From positions 169,382 through 233,381 of the forward strand of contig NZ_KN196470.1 in the NCBI RefSeq assembly GCF_000761445.1: a DNA stretch of 64,000 nucleotides, in the 5' to 3' direction. Below, piece by piece: positions 32,950 to 41,018 of the stretch. The notes under the pieces are model-generated. The model searched no databases. It was not told where the DNA came from and saw only the letters and a program-made list of their open reading frames with translations. This stretch comes from Oleiagrimonas soli. GTDB taxonomy: Bacteria; Pseudomonadota; Gammaproteobacteria; Xanthomonadales; Rhodanobacteraceae. How positions within the stretch are numbered: the stretch's first letter is position 1; each line of letters opens with the position of its first letter. Position numbers and translations under genes: made by a program.

Positions 32950-34328
32950 TTCCGATTCCTTGTGATCCAGAGATGAGTGGCGAACACGCCGATGGTGCGC
33001 AGCTCGGCCACCATCAATGCGTAGCGCAGCGGGGTGATCAGCAGGCCCTTGCCGATCGATTTCAGCCGCGCGCCGGGCGAGACCACGCCCAGGATCAGCA
33101 GCGACAGCAGGATCTCCACCACCACGGTGACCCACAGCGGTTCCCACCACTGCATCAGCAGCATGATGATGAGCGTGGTCGGAAAGCCGATCTTCTCCAC
33201 CGCGCCCATGAAGATCACCCAGCCGATAGGGCGGCCGTACGTCTTGGTGACGTTCTCGCCGAACGCCTGGCGGTAGGGTTCCTGGATCTTGCGCATCTCG
33301 CGGATGCGCTTCTGCTCGCTGGCCTTGCGTTCGTGCATGCGCTTGAGGAAGCGGCGGTAGGCCTTGAACGGGCTGCGCATCAGACCGTCGAAATAGAAGC
33401 AGCTCTGCAGGAACGAGGACGACCACAGGAACACCTGCCGTGGCAGCCGCGTGGCTTCGGGTTCCTCCGAACGCGCACGGATGTCGTTGAGCTGGATGTT
33501 GCGGTAGCCCTCGTTGTTGAGCGCGAAGCCGATGAAGATGTCCTCGGACGTGGTCAGGTCGTCGCCGAGCAGCGGTTCGTAGTGGTCGAACAGGTTCTGG
33601 ATGTACTTGCGGCGATACGCAACCGCGCAGCCGACCGGGTTGGTGATGCCGCCGAAGAACACCATCTGCCCGTGGTACACGAAGCCCTGCAGGAAGCGGT
33701 ACAGGCAGTCGCGGTACATGTTGGTCAGGCCCCACCACATCAGGTGCAGCCGGCCGCGTTTCTCCATCGGGTCGTGCCAGCCGTCGTCGGCGAGCAGCGG
33801 CGCGAATTCCGGGGTCTCGGCGAGCTTGCGGCGGTCGCTCAGACGCATCGGCAGAATCGTCCCGCAGGCGCTGGCGATGCCCACGCCCTGGTACAGCTCC
33901 TGCACGCAGCGCTCGATGTAGTCGGTCGATTCGAGGAAGGTGTCGCCGTCGAGGATGAACTCGACGTCGGCGTCGAACTCGCGCGCCTGGCGCTTGATGG
34001 TCGGCGTCTTGCCGATCGAGCTCTGGCGGCGGATGACGGTGACGTCGAGGCCGAGTTTCTTCGCCGTCCGTTCGGCCACGCTGGCGGTGTCGTCGCCGCT
34101 GCCGTCGTCGACCACGATGATGTGGCGCGGCTTCAGCGTCTGCCGGGCGATGGACGTCAGGCAGTGCGGCAGGTTCTCGGTCTCGCGATAGGCGGGAATG
34201 ACCACGTCGACCACGGCCGTGCGCCAGTCCTCGGCCGGTGTGGGTACGGTCTTGTCCGGACCGCGCAGCAGGCCGATGGCGCTGAGCAGCGCGTTAGGAC
34301 TGATGACAAACCACGGAGCGGTGGCCAT
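32937..34328 (-). CDS. Membrane family-2 glycosyltransferase (polysaccharide synthase)
   Basis: 463 aa. The GT-A fold shows VDVVIPAYRETENLPHCLTS, VVDDGSGDD, the ILDGDT metal site and LTTSEDIFIGFAL (catalytic ED). Three or four membrane segments follow residue 360 (GWVIFMGAVEKIGFPTTLII, VTVVVEILLSLLILGVV). This is the arrangement of processive synthases that polymerise and translocate a glycan; the QxxRW motif is not clear (QVFLW occurs), so processivity is uncertain. A strong AAGGAGG ribosome-binding site fixes the start at 34328, inside the end of the epimerase gene (35-base overlap). Confidence 0.88.
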   Translation of the reverse strand: MATAPWFVISPNALLSAIGLLRGPDKTVPTPAEDWRTAVVDVVIPAYRETENLPHCLTSIARQTLKPRHIIVVDDGSGDDTASVAERTAKKLGLDVTVIRRQSSIGKTPTIKRQAREFDADVEFILDGDTFLESTDYIERCVQELYQGVGIASACGTILPMRLSDRRKLAETPEFAPLLADDGWHDPMEKRGRLHLMWWGLTNMYRDCLYRFLQGFVYHGQMVFFGGITNPVGCAVAYRRKYIQNLFDHYEPLLGDDLTTSEDIFIGFALNNEGYRNIQLNDIRARSEEPEATRLPRQVFLWSSSFLQSCFYFDGLMRSPFKAYRRFLKRMHERKASEQKRIREMRKIQEPYRQAFGENVTKTYGRPIGWVIFMGAVEKIGFPTTLIIMLLMQWWEPLWVTVVVEILLSLLILGVVSPGARLKSIGKGLLITPLRYALMVAELRTIGVFATHLWITRNRKWRK

Positions 34329-35313
34329 GACCGTCCTCCTTCGACAGTTTCGCCCGGCTGGTGCGGATCAGTTCGTCGAGCGTGTCCTCGAGCGTGTGCT
34401 CGTGCTTGAACCCGGTCAGCGCGCGCAAGCGGTCGAGTACGGGGCGGCGGCGGCGGATGTCCTCGAAGTCCTCGCCGTAGGCGGTGACGTAGGGCACGTG
34501 CTTGATCGGCGATGTGCTGTGGGCGCGCGCGCGCACCATCTCGGCCAGGTCGTTGACGGAGATTTCGCGGTCGTTACCGACGTTGACCACCAGACCCTCG
34601 GCGGTCGCCTTGGCGGCGAGCATGTCCAGCGCGCGCGCGGTGTCGCGCACGTCGCAGAACGAACGCGTCTGCACGCCGTCGCCGTACACGGTGATCTCCT
34701 CGCCTTTCACCGCCTGCTCGACGAAGCGCGGCACGACCATGCCGTAGCGGCCGGTCTGGCGCGGTCCGGTGGTGTTGAACAGGCGCGCGATGACGGTCGG
34801 GATGTCGAACTTCTGCGCATAGGAAAGCCCCAGCGCCTCGTCGGCGATCTTGCTGACCGAGTAGTTCCAGCGGGTGCCGGCGCGCGTGGATACGGACAGG
34901 TCCATCTGCTCGTGCAGCTCGCTTTCGAGGCGATGGCCGTACACCTCGGAGCTGGACGCGATGACCACGTGCGGCTTCCAGCCGCTGGCGGTGACCGCAC
35001 GCAGCAGGCGTTCGCAGGCGGCGATGTTGGTCGCAAGCACGCGCGTCGGCTCGGCGATCACGCGGTACACGCCGACCACGGCGGCCAGGTGATAGATGCG
35101 GTCGGCCCAGGCGGCTGCGCGCTCGAGTCCGTCCCAGACCAGCATGTCGGCGTGGTCGAAGCGGAAATTGGGAAAACCTTCGAGGAGATGGATGTTGGCG
35201 CGATTGCCGGTCGAAAGGTCGTCGACCACGTGCACCTTGTCGCCTCGCGCCAGATGCAACTGCGCGACATGCGAGCCGATGAAGCCCGCGCCCCCTGTAA
35301 TCAGCACATGCAT
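34294..35313 (-). CDS. NAD-dependent nucleotide-sugar epimerase/dehydratase
   Basis: 339 aa short-chain dehydrogenase of the extended type. N-terminal GGAGFIGSH binds NAD; VVIASSSEVYG, WNYSVSKIADE (catalytic Tyr-x3-Lys) and GPRQTGRYGMVVPRFV are in order. It probably prepares a UDP- or dTDP-sugar for the downstream glycosyltransferase. It resembles UDP-glucose 4-epimerase and UDP-glucuronate decarboxylase branches; the sugar cannot be named. It is the first gene of the exopolysaccharide operon and is preceded by a Clp/CRP-type site. Confidence 0.92.
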   Translation of the reverse strand: MHVLITGGAGFIGSHVAQLHLARGDKVHVVDDLSTGNRANIHLLEGFPNFRFDHADMLVWDGLERAAAWADRIYHLAAVVGVYRVIAEPTRVLATNIAACERLLRAVTASGWKPHVVIASSSEVYGHRLESELHEQMDLSVSTRAGTRWNYSVSKIADEALGLSYAQKFDIPTVIARLFNTTGPRQTGRYGMVVPRFVEQAVKGEEITVYGDGVQTRSFCDVRDTARALDMLAAKATAEGLVVNVGNDREISVNDLAEMVRARAHSTSPIKHVPYVTAYGEDFEDIRRRRPVLDRLRALTGFKHEHTLEDTLDELIRTSRAKLSKEDGHGHRSVVCHQS

Positions 35314-35399
35314 AACTGGCCCCTGTAGCCAACGCCGGCGATTCGTAGCCGCAATGGTGCGGGAGATAGTGCGCGGCGGGGGTCAATTTTTACCATATT

Positions 35400-35415
35400 T
35401 GTGAACTCCGTCACA
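35400..35415. promoter_or_regulatory. Perfect CRP/Clp-type binding site upstream of the polysaccharide operon
   Basis: TGTGAACTCCGTCACA has the full TGTGA-N6-TCACA palindrome recognised by CRP and by Clp of xanthomonads. Its centre is about 95 bases upstream of the epimerase ATG and next to AT-rich sequence that could hold the promoter (TATGGT on the minus strand at 35397-35392). Confidence 0.75.
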
Positions 35416-35524
35416 GCAAAACGATTGACGTTCCTGTCTCACCTAAGTAATAGGCCGTTTTGCTTAGCATAGCCTGCCCACGCGGGGTCCGCGTGCACGT
35501 ATTCCGCACTTTCAGGGGATGGAT

Positions 35525-36115
35525 TCAGGCGCCGCGATGCTTGCCGCGAGCGTGCTGGAACAGCGCGCGGATGCGGGTCAGGTCGGCGTCGATGTCGCCG
35601 CTGGTGTGCTGCAGCGGACCCAGGGTGAAGGTCTTGCTGGGAAAGTCGATCAGTACCGGCAGGATCGGCACCTGCGCGGCCTGCGCGATGCGCAGGAAGC
35701 CGGATTTCCAGCGTTCCACGCGCTTGCGCGTGCCTTCGGGCGTGATGCCCAGCCACATGCGCTCACGCTCGGCGAAGCGCTGTTGCATCTGCTCGACAAC
35801 GCCGATGGCGGCCTGGCGGTCGATCGGAATCAGGCCGAAGCCGCGCAGGATCGGTCCCAGCGGACCGGCCAAGACCTCGCGCTTGATCATGATGTTGATG
35901 TCCAGGCCGAGCGCGGACTTCATCAGCAGTCCCCAGACGCCGTCCCAGTACGAGGAGTGCGGCGCGCCGATGATGATCAGCTTGGGCACGTTGGGCAGCG
36001 TGCCGGCCAGGCGCCAGCCGGCCATGCGCAGCAGCAGGCGGCTCAGGCGCGCGCCGAAACCGTGGCGGGTGCGCGGCGCCTGCGGCGGCATCTCGGGCAG
36101 CAACGGTTCGCTCAT
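35525..36115 (-). CDS. PlsC-type acyltransferase
   Basis: 196 aa, smaller than classical 1-acylglycerol-3-phosphate acyltransferases. Acyltransferase motif I is APHSSYWDGVW (H-x4-D), motif III TPEGTRKRVERWKSGFLRIA, and motif IV VPILPVLIDF. It has no signal peptide but a short hydrophobic N-terminal segment. It is likely membrane-associated and may acylate lysophosphatidate or another lipid. Its start overlaps the arfB stop by four bases (ATGA), indicating co-translation. Confidence 0.88.
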   Translation of the reverse strand: MSEPLLPEMPPQAPRTRHGFGARLSRLLLRMAGWRLAGTLPNVPKLIIIGAPHSSYWDGVWGLLMKSALGLDINIMIKREVLAGPLGPILRGFGLIPIDRQAAIGVVEQMQQRFAERERMWLGITPEGTRKRVERWKSGFLRIAQAAQVPILPVLIDFPSKTFTLGPLQHTSGDIDADLTRIRALFQHARGKHRGA

Positions 36116-36534
36116 TCGCCGCTCCAGTCGCGCGAACGCGTGCGCTTGATCTTGCCGCGCTGCTGCTTGGCCTGCAGGCGGCGCTCCTTGGCGGCGCGCG
36201 TCGGGCGGGTGGCGATGCGCTTTTTCGGCGCCTGGGTCGCGCCGCGCAGCAGATCGAGCAGGCGCTCGCGCGCGTCCTCGCGGTTGCGCGCCTGGTCGCG
36301 GAAGCGGCGCGCCTGGATCACCACCACGCCTTCGGCGCTGATGCGGCGGTCGCGACGGTCCAGCAACCGTGCGCGCACCGCGTCGGGCAAGGCGGGCGAA
36401 TGCGCCGCGTCGAAGCGCAATTCGACCGCGCTCTCGGTGCGGTTCACGTGCTGTCCGCCGGGACCGGCCGCGCGCACGAAGCGCTCGGTCAGTTCCGATT
36501 CGGGAATGGCGATGGAGCGGTTCACGCGCAGCAT
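36112..36534 (-). CDS. arfB: Alternative ribosome-rescue factor / peptidyl-tRNA hydrolase ArfB
   Basis: 140 aa release-factor-like hydrolase that frees stalled ribosomes. The catalytic GGQ is in RAAGPGGQHVNRTESAVELR. The C-terminal tail is highly basic (KKRIATRPTRAAKERRLQAK), the part that inserts into the empty mRNA channel. It is preceded by ubiB and overlaps the plsC-like gene. Confidence 0.95.
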   Translation of the reverse strand: MLRVNRSIAIPESELTERFVRAAGPGGQHVNRTESAVELRFDAAHSPALPDAVRARLLDRRDRRISAEGVVVIQARRFRDQARNREDARERLLDLLRGATQAPKKRIATRPTRAAKERRLQAKQQRGKIKRTRSRDWSGE

Positions 36535-36579
36535 GCGGTCAGTGTAGCGGGGAAGCCGTTGCAGTTCGTCGACAGGCGC

Positions 36580-38226
36580 TCAGTGGCCGCGCGGCCAACT
36601 GGCGACGAAGGCCAGCAGACCGAGGCCGGCGGCTACGCCGGGAATCCACGGTCCGTGCTGTGGCGCCAGCGACCAGACCAGGGCCGCGCCGAGCACCAGC
36701 GTGGCGCCGACCAGTCCGCCCGCCAGAAGGCGGCGCGAGCGACGCGCTTCGGCATGCAGGCGCTGCAGATCCTCGGAGGCGAAATGCACGCGGGTCTGTC
36801 CGGCCACGCTCTGTTCCAGCAGTTCGCGCGCCAGGTCCGGCATGCGCGGCGCGGCGTGCAGCCATTCCGGTAGGCGGCGGCGCAGCGTGTGCAACGCGCG
36901 GCGCGGGCTGTAGCGCTCGCGCAGGATGCGCTTGAGCACCGGATGCGCGACCGACCAGATGTCGATCTCCGGATCGAGCATGCGTCCCACGCCCTCGATA
37001 TTCAGCAGCGTCTTCTGCAGCAGGATCAGCTGCGGCTGCAGGGTCAGCTCGAAGCGGCGAGCGGTATTGAACAGCTTGGCCACCACCTCGGCCAGCGAGA
37101 TCTGCGACAGCGGGCGCGTGAAGTACGGCTCGCACACCGTGCGCACCGCGCCTTCGAGTTCGTCCACGCGCACGTGGCGCGGCATCCAGCCGGCCGCCAG
37201 ATGCAACTCGGCGATGCGGCGGTAGTCGCGCTCGAACAGGGCGATGAAGTTCTCCGCCAGCCAGTACTGGTCGGCCTCGGGCAGCGAACCCATGATGCCG
37301 AAGTCCAGCGCGATGAAGCGCGGCTCGCGGCTGGACACGTCGACCCAGATGTTGCCGGGATGCGCGTCGGCGTGGAAAAAGTTGTCGCGGAACACCTGCT
37401 CGTAGAACAGCCGCACGCCCATCGCCGCCAGCGCGCGCCGGTCGAGGCCGGCGGCCTCGATGGCCTCGACGTCGTCGGCCGGCACGCCGTGCACGCGCTC
37501 CAGGGTCAGCACGCGGGCACTGGAATAATCCCAGTACACCGCCGGCACCTTCAGTTCCGACGAGTTCGCGAAGTTGCGGCCGAGCAGGCTGGCGTTGGCG
37601 CCCTCGCGCTGCAGGTCGAGTTCGTTCTCCAGCGTCTTCTCGATCTCGGCGACCACGTCCATTGGCCGGATTTTGTCGGCGTTCGGATGCCAGCGCTGCG
37701 CCAGTTCGCCCAGCGCGTGCAGCAGGTCGACGTCGCGGCGAATGCGCTTGTCGATGCCCGGACGCAGCACCTTGACCACCACGCTGGCGCCATCGTGCAG
37801 CTGCGCCGCATGCACCTGGGCGATCGACGCGGAGGCCAGCGGTTCCTCGTCGAAATGGGCGAAGACGGCGTCGATCGGCTGGCCCAGCGAGGCCTCGACG
37901 AGCACGCGCGCCTCGGCGCCGGGGAACGGCGGCACCTGGTCCTGCAGCGAGGCCAGTTCGTCGGCGATGTCCTCGGGAATCAGGTCGCGGCGCGTGGACA
38001 GCACCTGGCCGGCCTTGACGAAGATCGGCCCCAGCTCGTTCATCGCCAGACGCAGGCGTGCGCCGCGCGGCAGGTCGCGCACGTCGGCGCGGGCGCGCGG
38101 CAGCACCCTGCGGATCAGCTTCAGCGGGCGGAACAGATGCGCGGCGTCGACCAGTTCGTCGAGGCGGTAGCGCAGCAGCACGCTGGCCACGCGCAGCAGC
38201 CGCGGGGCGAGGCGAAGCGACGTCAT
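36580..38226 (-). CDS. ubiB: Ubiquinone biosynthesis protein UbiB
   Basis: 548-aa atypical (ABC1/ADCK) kinase-like ATPase required for ubiquinone synthesis. The invariant KxGQ motif is in [20 protein letters not shown]. The Ala-rich loop [11 protein letters not shown], the [11 protein letters not shown] lysine, [13 protein letters not shown] and the [11 protein letters not shown] motif are intact. Two C-terminal membrane helices follow. Its start overlaps the ubiJ stop by four bases (ATGA). Confidence 0.97.
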   Translation of the reverse strand: MTSLRLAPRLLRVASVLLRYRLDELVDAAHLFRPLKLIRRVLPRARADVRDLPRGARLRLAMNELGPIFVKAGQVLSTRRDLIPEDIADELASLQDQVPPFPGAEARVLVEASLGQPIDAVFAHFDEEPLASASIAQVHAAQLHDGASVVVKVLRPGIDKRIRRDVDLLHALGELAQRWHPNADKIRPMDVVAEIEKTLENELDLQREGANASLLGRNFANSSELKVPAVYWDYSSARVLTLERVHGVPADDVEAIEAAGLDRRALAAMGVRLFYEQVFRDNFFHADAHPGNIWVDVSSREPRFIALDFGIMGSLPEADQYWLAENFIALFERDYRRIAELHLAAGWMPRHVRVDELEGAVRTVCEPYFTRPLSQISLAEVVAKLFNTARRFELTLQPQLILLQKTLLNIEGVGRMLDPEIDIWSVAHPVLKRILRERYSPRRALHTLRRRLPEWLHAAPRMPDLARELLEQSVAGQTRVHFASEDLQRLHAEARRSRRLLAGGLVGATLVLGAALVWSLAPQHGPWIPGVAAGLGLLAFVASWPRGH

Positions 38227-38876
38227 GCGTCTGGCTCCAGTGTGCGGGACAGGCGCTTCAGGCGTGCATCGAGACGGTCGGCGCGTTCGCGCAGGGCGTC
38301 GACGTCGTCCAGAAAATCGTCCATTTCGGCGGGCGCGACGGCCAGGCGCGATTCCTCGCGCAGCCAGTCGGCGACATCCTCGGTGGCGTGCCGGGCGCCG
38401 CGACGCAGATGGGTGACGCCGCGCTGCAGGGTGCGCGCGAGCGGCACGCCGAGCACGTCGCCGAAGCGCTGCGCGAAGGCTTCCTCGACGTCCGGCGCGT
38501 AACCGCGCGCGAGTCTTTCCAACTGGCGCGCGAGGCCGGCGTCGCCGGCGATCTCGACCTTGCCCGGCGCGATGCCGTCCTCGCCGCGCTGCAAGGCCAT
38601 CGCCAGCAGACTGCCGGGGCTGGCGGTCACGCGCAGCGCGGGCGAGGCGTCCGGCGCTGCGGGCGCGGGACCGACGCGCAGGTGGCCGTCCTTGACATGC
38701 ACGGACAGCGTCAGCTCGGGGCCGCGCATGTGCACGACCACGCGGCGACCTTCGAGCGCACGCACGCGTTCGCGGGTCTCGGGGTCGAGATCGACGGCGC
38801 GGTTCAGCGCGCTTTCCAGGGCGCGACCGGCGAGCTTGCGCATCGGGCGCGGCAGCAACGGAGAGGCTTCGGTCAT
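38223..38876 (-). CDS. ubiJ: Ubiquinone biosynthesis accessory factor UbiJ (SCP2 domain)
   Basis: 217 aa. An N-terminal SCP2-like lipid-binding domain ([39 protein letters not shown]) is followed by helical segments such as [20 protein letters not shown] and a C-terminal coiled coil. UbiJ partners UbiK in organising the Ubi enzyme complex. ATG 38876 gives the normal N-terminus; the upstream open frame is not conserved. It is immediately followed by ubiB, and ubiE is absent, with trmL in front instead. Confidence 0.9.
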   Translation of the reverse strand: MTEASPLLPRPMRKLAGRALESALNRAVDLDPETRERVRALEGRRVVVHMRGPELTLSVHVKDGHLRVGPAPAAPDASPALRVTASPGSLLAMALQRGEDGIAPGKVEIAGDAGLARQLERLARGYAPDVEEAFAQRFGDVLGVPLARTLQRGVTHLRRGARHATEDVADWLREESRLAVAPAEMDDFLDDVDALRERADRLDARLKRLSRTLEPDA

Positions 38877-38916
38877 GCGTCGATTGTACCCGTTGCCGCG
38901 CGCGATCCGCGCGGCG

Positions 38917-39381
38917 TCACGCCGCACCGGGGAAGCCCAGTTGCCGCCAGGCTTCAAACACCGTCACCGCGACGGCGTTGGACAGGTTCAGGCTGCGGCT
39001 GTCGGCCTGCATCGGCAGCCGCAGCCGCTGTGCTTCGGGCAGGCGATCGAGCACGGCATCGGGCAGACCCGCGGTCTCGCAGCCGAACAGCAGCGCGTCG
39101 CCGTCGGCGAAGGCGGTGGTGTAGGGCGAGCGCGTGGCGCGGGTGGTCAGGGCGAAGACGCGAGGGTCGTGCAAGGCGTCCAGGCAGGTGTCGAGGTCGT
39201 CATGCACGCGCACGGCGGCGTACTCGTGGTAGTCGAGTCCGGCGCGTCGCAGACGTTTGTCGTCCAGTTCGAAGCCGAGTGGGCGGATCAGGTGCAGCGA
39301 CGCGCCGGTATTGGCGCACAGACGGATGACGTTGCCGGTGTTCGGCGGGATTTCCGGGCGGTGGAGGATGACGTGCAGCAT
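38917..39381 (-). CDS. trmL: tRNA (cytidine/uridine-34-2'-O)-methyltransferase TrmL
   Basis: 154-aa SPOUT methyltransferase that modifies the wobble base of tRNA-Leu. It begins [20 protein letters not shown] and contains [36 protein letters not shown] and [20 protein letters not shown], the knotted SAM site. It lies between ubiJ (40 bases) and the sigma-54-driven small gene (31 bases) on the same strand. Confidence 0.95.
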   Translation of the reverse strand: MLHVILHRPEIPPNTGNVIRLCANTGASLHLIRPLGFELDDKRLRRAGLDYHEYAAVRVHDDLDTCLDALHDPRVFALTTRATRSPYTTAFADGDALLFGCETAGLPDAVLDRLPEAQRLRLPMQADSRSLNLSNAVAVTVFEAWRQLGFPGAA

Positions 39382-39412
39382 CCGCCCATTATCGCCGCCG
39401 CCGCGGCCCGCG

Positions 39413-39610
39413 TCAGTTGGCGCGGATGCACAGCACGCCGTCCGGCAGCAGCGGGCAGGCCAGCGGGGTGATGGTGGTGGCTTCGACCACCTGGTTCGGC
39501 GACGCCGGTGCGGCGATCGACGTGCCGAACAGCATGGAACCGACGGTGGCGGCGCACAGCACCAGGCAGACCACGAACAGACCGCGTAACAGGAAGCTTT
39601 CGAATTTCAT
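39413..39610 (-). CDS. Small predicted membrane/secreted protein (65 aa) behind a sigma-54 promoter
   Basis: I do not recognise this protein. The first 35 residues form one hydrophobic helix ([20 protein letters not shown]) that could be an anchor or a signal peptide with cleavage near AAPAS. The short remaining part is periplasmic and has two cysteines ([12 protein letters not shown]). The GGAGAACACTC spacing before the ATG is good. A near-perfect RpoN promoter lies 48-63 bases upstream, so the gene may respond to nitrogen or another enhancer-protein signal. It may also read through into trmL. Confidence 0.75.
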   Translation of the reverse strand: MKFESFLLRGLFVVCLVLCAATVGSMLFGTSIAAPASPNQVVEATTITPLACPLLPDGVLCIRAN

Positions 39611-39657
39611 GAGTGTTCTCCGTGACGACGAGGGGATATCCCTGCGCTGCTACTCTC

Positions 39658-39673
39658 GCAAGTCGCGTGCCAA
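39658..39673 (-). promoter_or_regulatory. Sigma-54 (RpoN) -24/-12 promoter
   Basis: On the minus strand: TTGGCACG (39673-39666), four bases, then TTGC (39661-39658). This matches the RpoN consensus TTGGCACG-N4-TTGC exactly. It lies 48 bases upstream of the 65-aa gene's ATG. Confidence 0.78.
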
Positions 39674-39740
39674 GCGGGCACTGCCACGTAAAACACTGAT
39701 TTTGTGATGTTTGTCAGATTGCTTGTCGTCGCAGGAAGAT

Positions 39741-39787
39741 GTCCGCGGACGGACGTCCGCCCGAGGTCGGACACTGCGGACGTCCGC
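39741..39787. repeat. Array of GGAC/GTCC palindromes
   Basis: GTCCGCGGAC (39741-39750), CGGACGTCCG (39750-39759) and the 12-base perfect palindrome GCGGACGTCCGC (39776-39787) are packed into 47 bases, the last two cores spaced 27 bases apart. They lie between two divergent promoters. It could be a cooperative operator for an unknown regulator or an enhancer site for the RpoN promoter. Confidence 0.6.
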
Positions 39788-39912
39788 GCGGGCCTCGCTT
39801 CGGTCACGGTCGACGCGTCGTGCGGGCCGTCGGCGCGGCGTGGCGAGGGCGGGCGAACCGAGGGCTGACCAGCGCGTTATCGAAACCTTCGGAAAGCCTT
39901 TGCAATGCCTTA

Positions 39913-39926
39913 TGAAAACGTTTACA
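39913..39926. promoter_or_regulatory. LacI-family operator 1 (own promoter)
   Basis: TGAAAACGTTTACA is a near-perfect CG-centred palindrome. It overlaps a candidate promoter TTGCAA (39900-39905)-N17-TACAGT (39923-39928) 39 bases before the regulator's ATG, a position suited to autorepression. Confidence 0.75.
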
Positions 39927-39964
39927 GTTGCGCCCGTTATTCTGTGAGGGGTGGGCGTGCCGAC

Positions 39965-41005
39965 ATGTCGGTGACGATCAAAGACGTTGCAAAAGCGGCC
40001 CATGTATCCGTGGCGTCGGTGTCGCGGGTGCTCAACGGTCGTGAAAATGTCAACGAGGAGACGCGCAAGCGCATTCTCGCTGCCGTGCGGCGTCTGCGCT
40101 ACATCCCCAACGGCGCCGCGCGCAGCCTGATCACGCGTCGCACGCACACGCTGGGCGCCCTGCTTCCCGACCTGCACGGTGAATTCTTCTCCGAGCTGAT
40201 CCGCGGCATCGACATCGCGGCGCGCGCGCACGGCCAGCATCTGCTGGTGTCCAGTTCGCATGGCGACGCCGACGAGGCCGCGGCCGCTCTGCGCACCATG
40301 CGCGGCAAGGTCGACGGGCTGCTGGTGATGTCGCCGTACGCGGACGCCGACTTTCTGGCCGACAACCTGCCGCCGGCCATGCCCACCGTGCTCATCAACA
40401 CGCCGCACACCCCGGACAACTGCATGGCGATGAGCGTGGACAATCACGCCGGCGCCTACGCCATGGTCGAACACCTGGCGTCGCTGGGGCACCGGCACAT
40501 CGCTTTCATCAACGGGCCCGACGACAACTTCGAGGCCCAGAACCGACTGCTTGGCTATCGCGACGCGATGGCCGAGTTTCTGCCCGGTACGCCCCTCCAG
40601 ATTCTGGAAGGCGAGTTCACGGACGTCTCCGGTTACCGGGCGGGTCAGCATCTGTTGCAACTGGAGCAGCGCCCCGATGCTGTATTCGCAGCCAACGACA
40701 TGATGGCGATCGGCTGTCTGTCCGCCTTGCACGAAGCAGGATTGCGTGTCCCCGAGGACATCGCGCTGGCGGGCTTCGACGATATTCCGTTGGCGCGCTA
40801 CATCACGCCGAAACTGACCACGGTGCGCGTGCACATCGCCGAACTCGGCGAACAGGCGCTGGAGCGTCTGGTGCAGGCCATCGAGGACCCGAACGCGGAT
40901 GCGGAGCGCGAGAAGACGCTCGAATCCGAGTTGGTGCTACGCGCTTCCAGCGGGACCAGCGCACACAAGACGCGGCGAAAGACCGCCCACGTAAGCAAAG
41001 TTTGA
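39965..41005 (+). CDS. LacI-family transcriptional regulator of the glucan locus
   Basis: 346 aa. The N-terminal helix-turn-helix and hinge are classical: TIKDVAKAAHVSVASVSRVL, then IPNGAARSLITRRTHTLGAL. The sugar-binding domain follows (GIDIAARAHGQHLLVSSSHG, HRHIAFINGPDDNFEAQNRL, DVSGYRAGQHLL, AVFAANDMMAIGCL, LAGFDDIPLARYITPKLTTV). ATG 39965 matches the family start. It lies 13 bases before the TonB receptor gene. Three similar CG-centred palindromes in the locus are its likely targets; the inducer is probably an oligosaccharide. Confidence 0.94.
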   Translation: MSVTIKDVAKAAHVSVASVSRVLNGRENVNEETRKRILAAVRRLRYIPNGAARSLITRRTHTLGALLPDLHGEFFSELIRGIDIAARAHGQHLLVSSSHGDADEAAAALRTMRGKVDGLLVMSPYADADFLADNLPPAMPTVLINTPHTPDNCMAMSVDNHAGAYAMVEHLASLGHRHIAFINGPDDNFEAQNRLLGYRDAMAEFLPGTPLQILEGEFTDVSGYRAGQHLLQLEQRPDAVFAANDMMAIGCLSALHEAGLRVPEDIALAGFDDIPLARYITPKLTTVRVHIAELGEQALERLVQAIEDPNADAEREKTLESELVLRASSGTSAHKTRRKTAHVSKV

Positions 41006-41018
41006 GGGAGACCCCACC

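Larger units (their letters stand above)
39611..39964. other. 354-base control region between divergent genes
   Basis: No gene is supported here. It holds the sigma-54 promoter of the small protein (39658-39673), an array of GGAC/GTCC palindromes (39741-39787) and the promoter/operator of the LacI gene (39900-39928). The middle (39790-39890) is GC-rich without features I can name. Confidence 0.6.
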
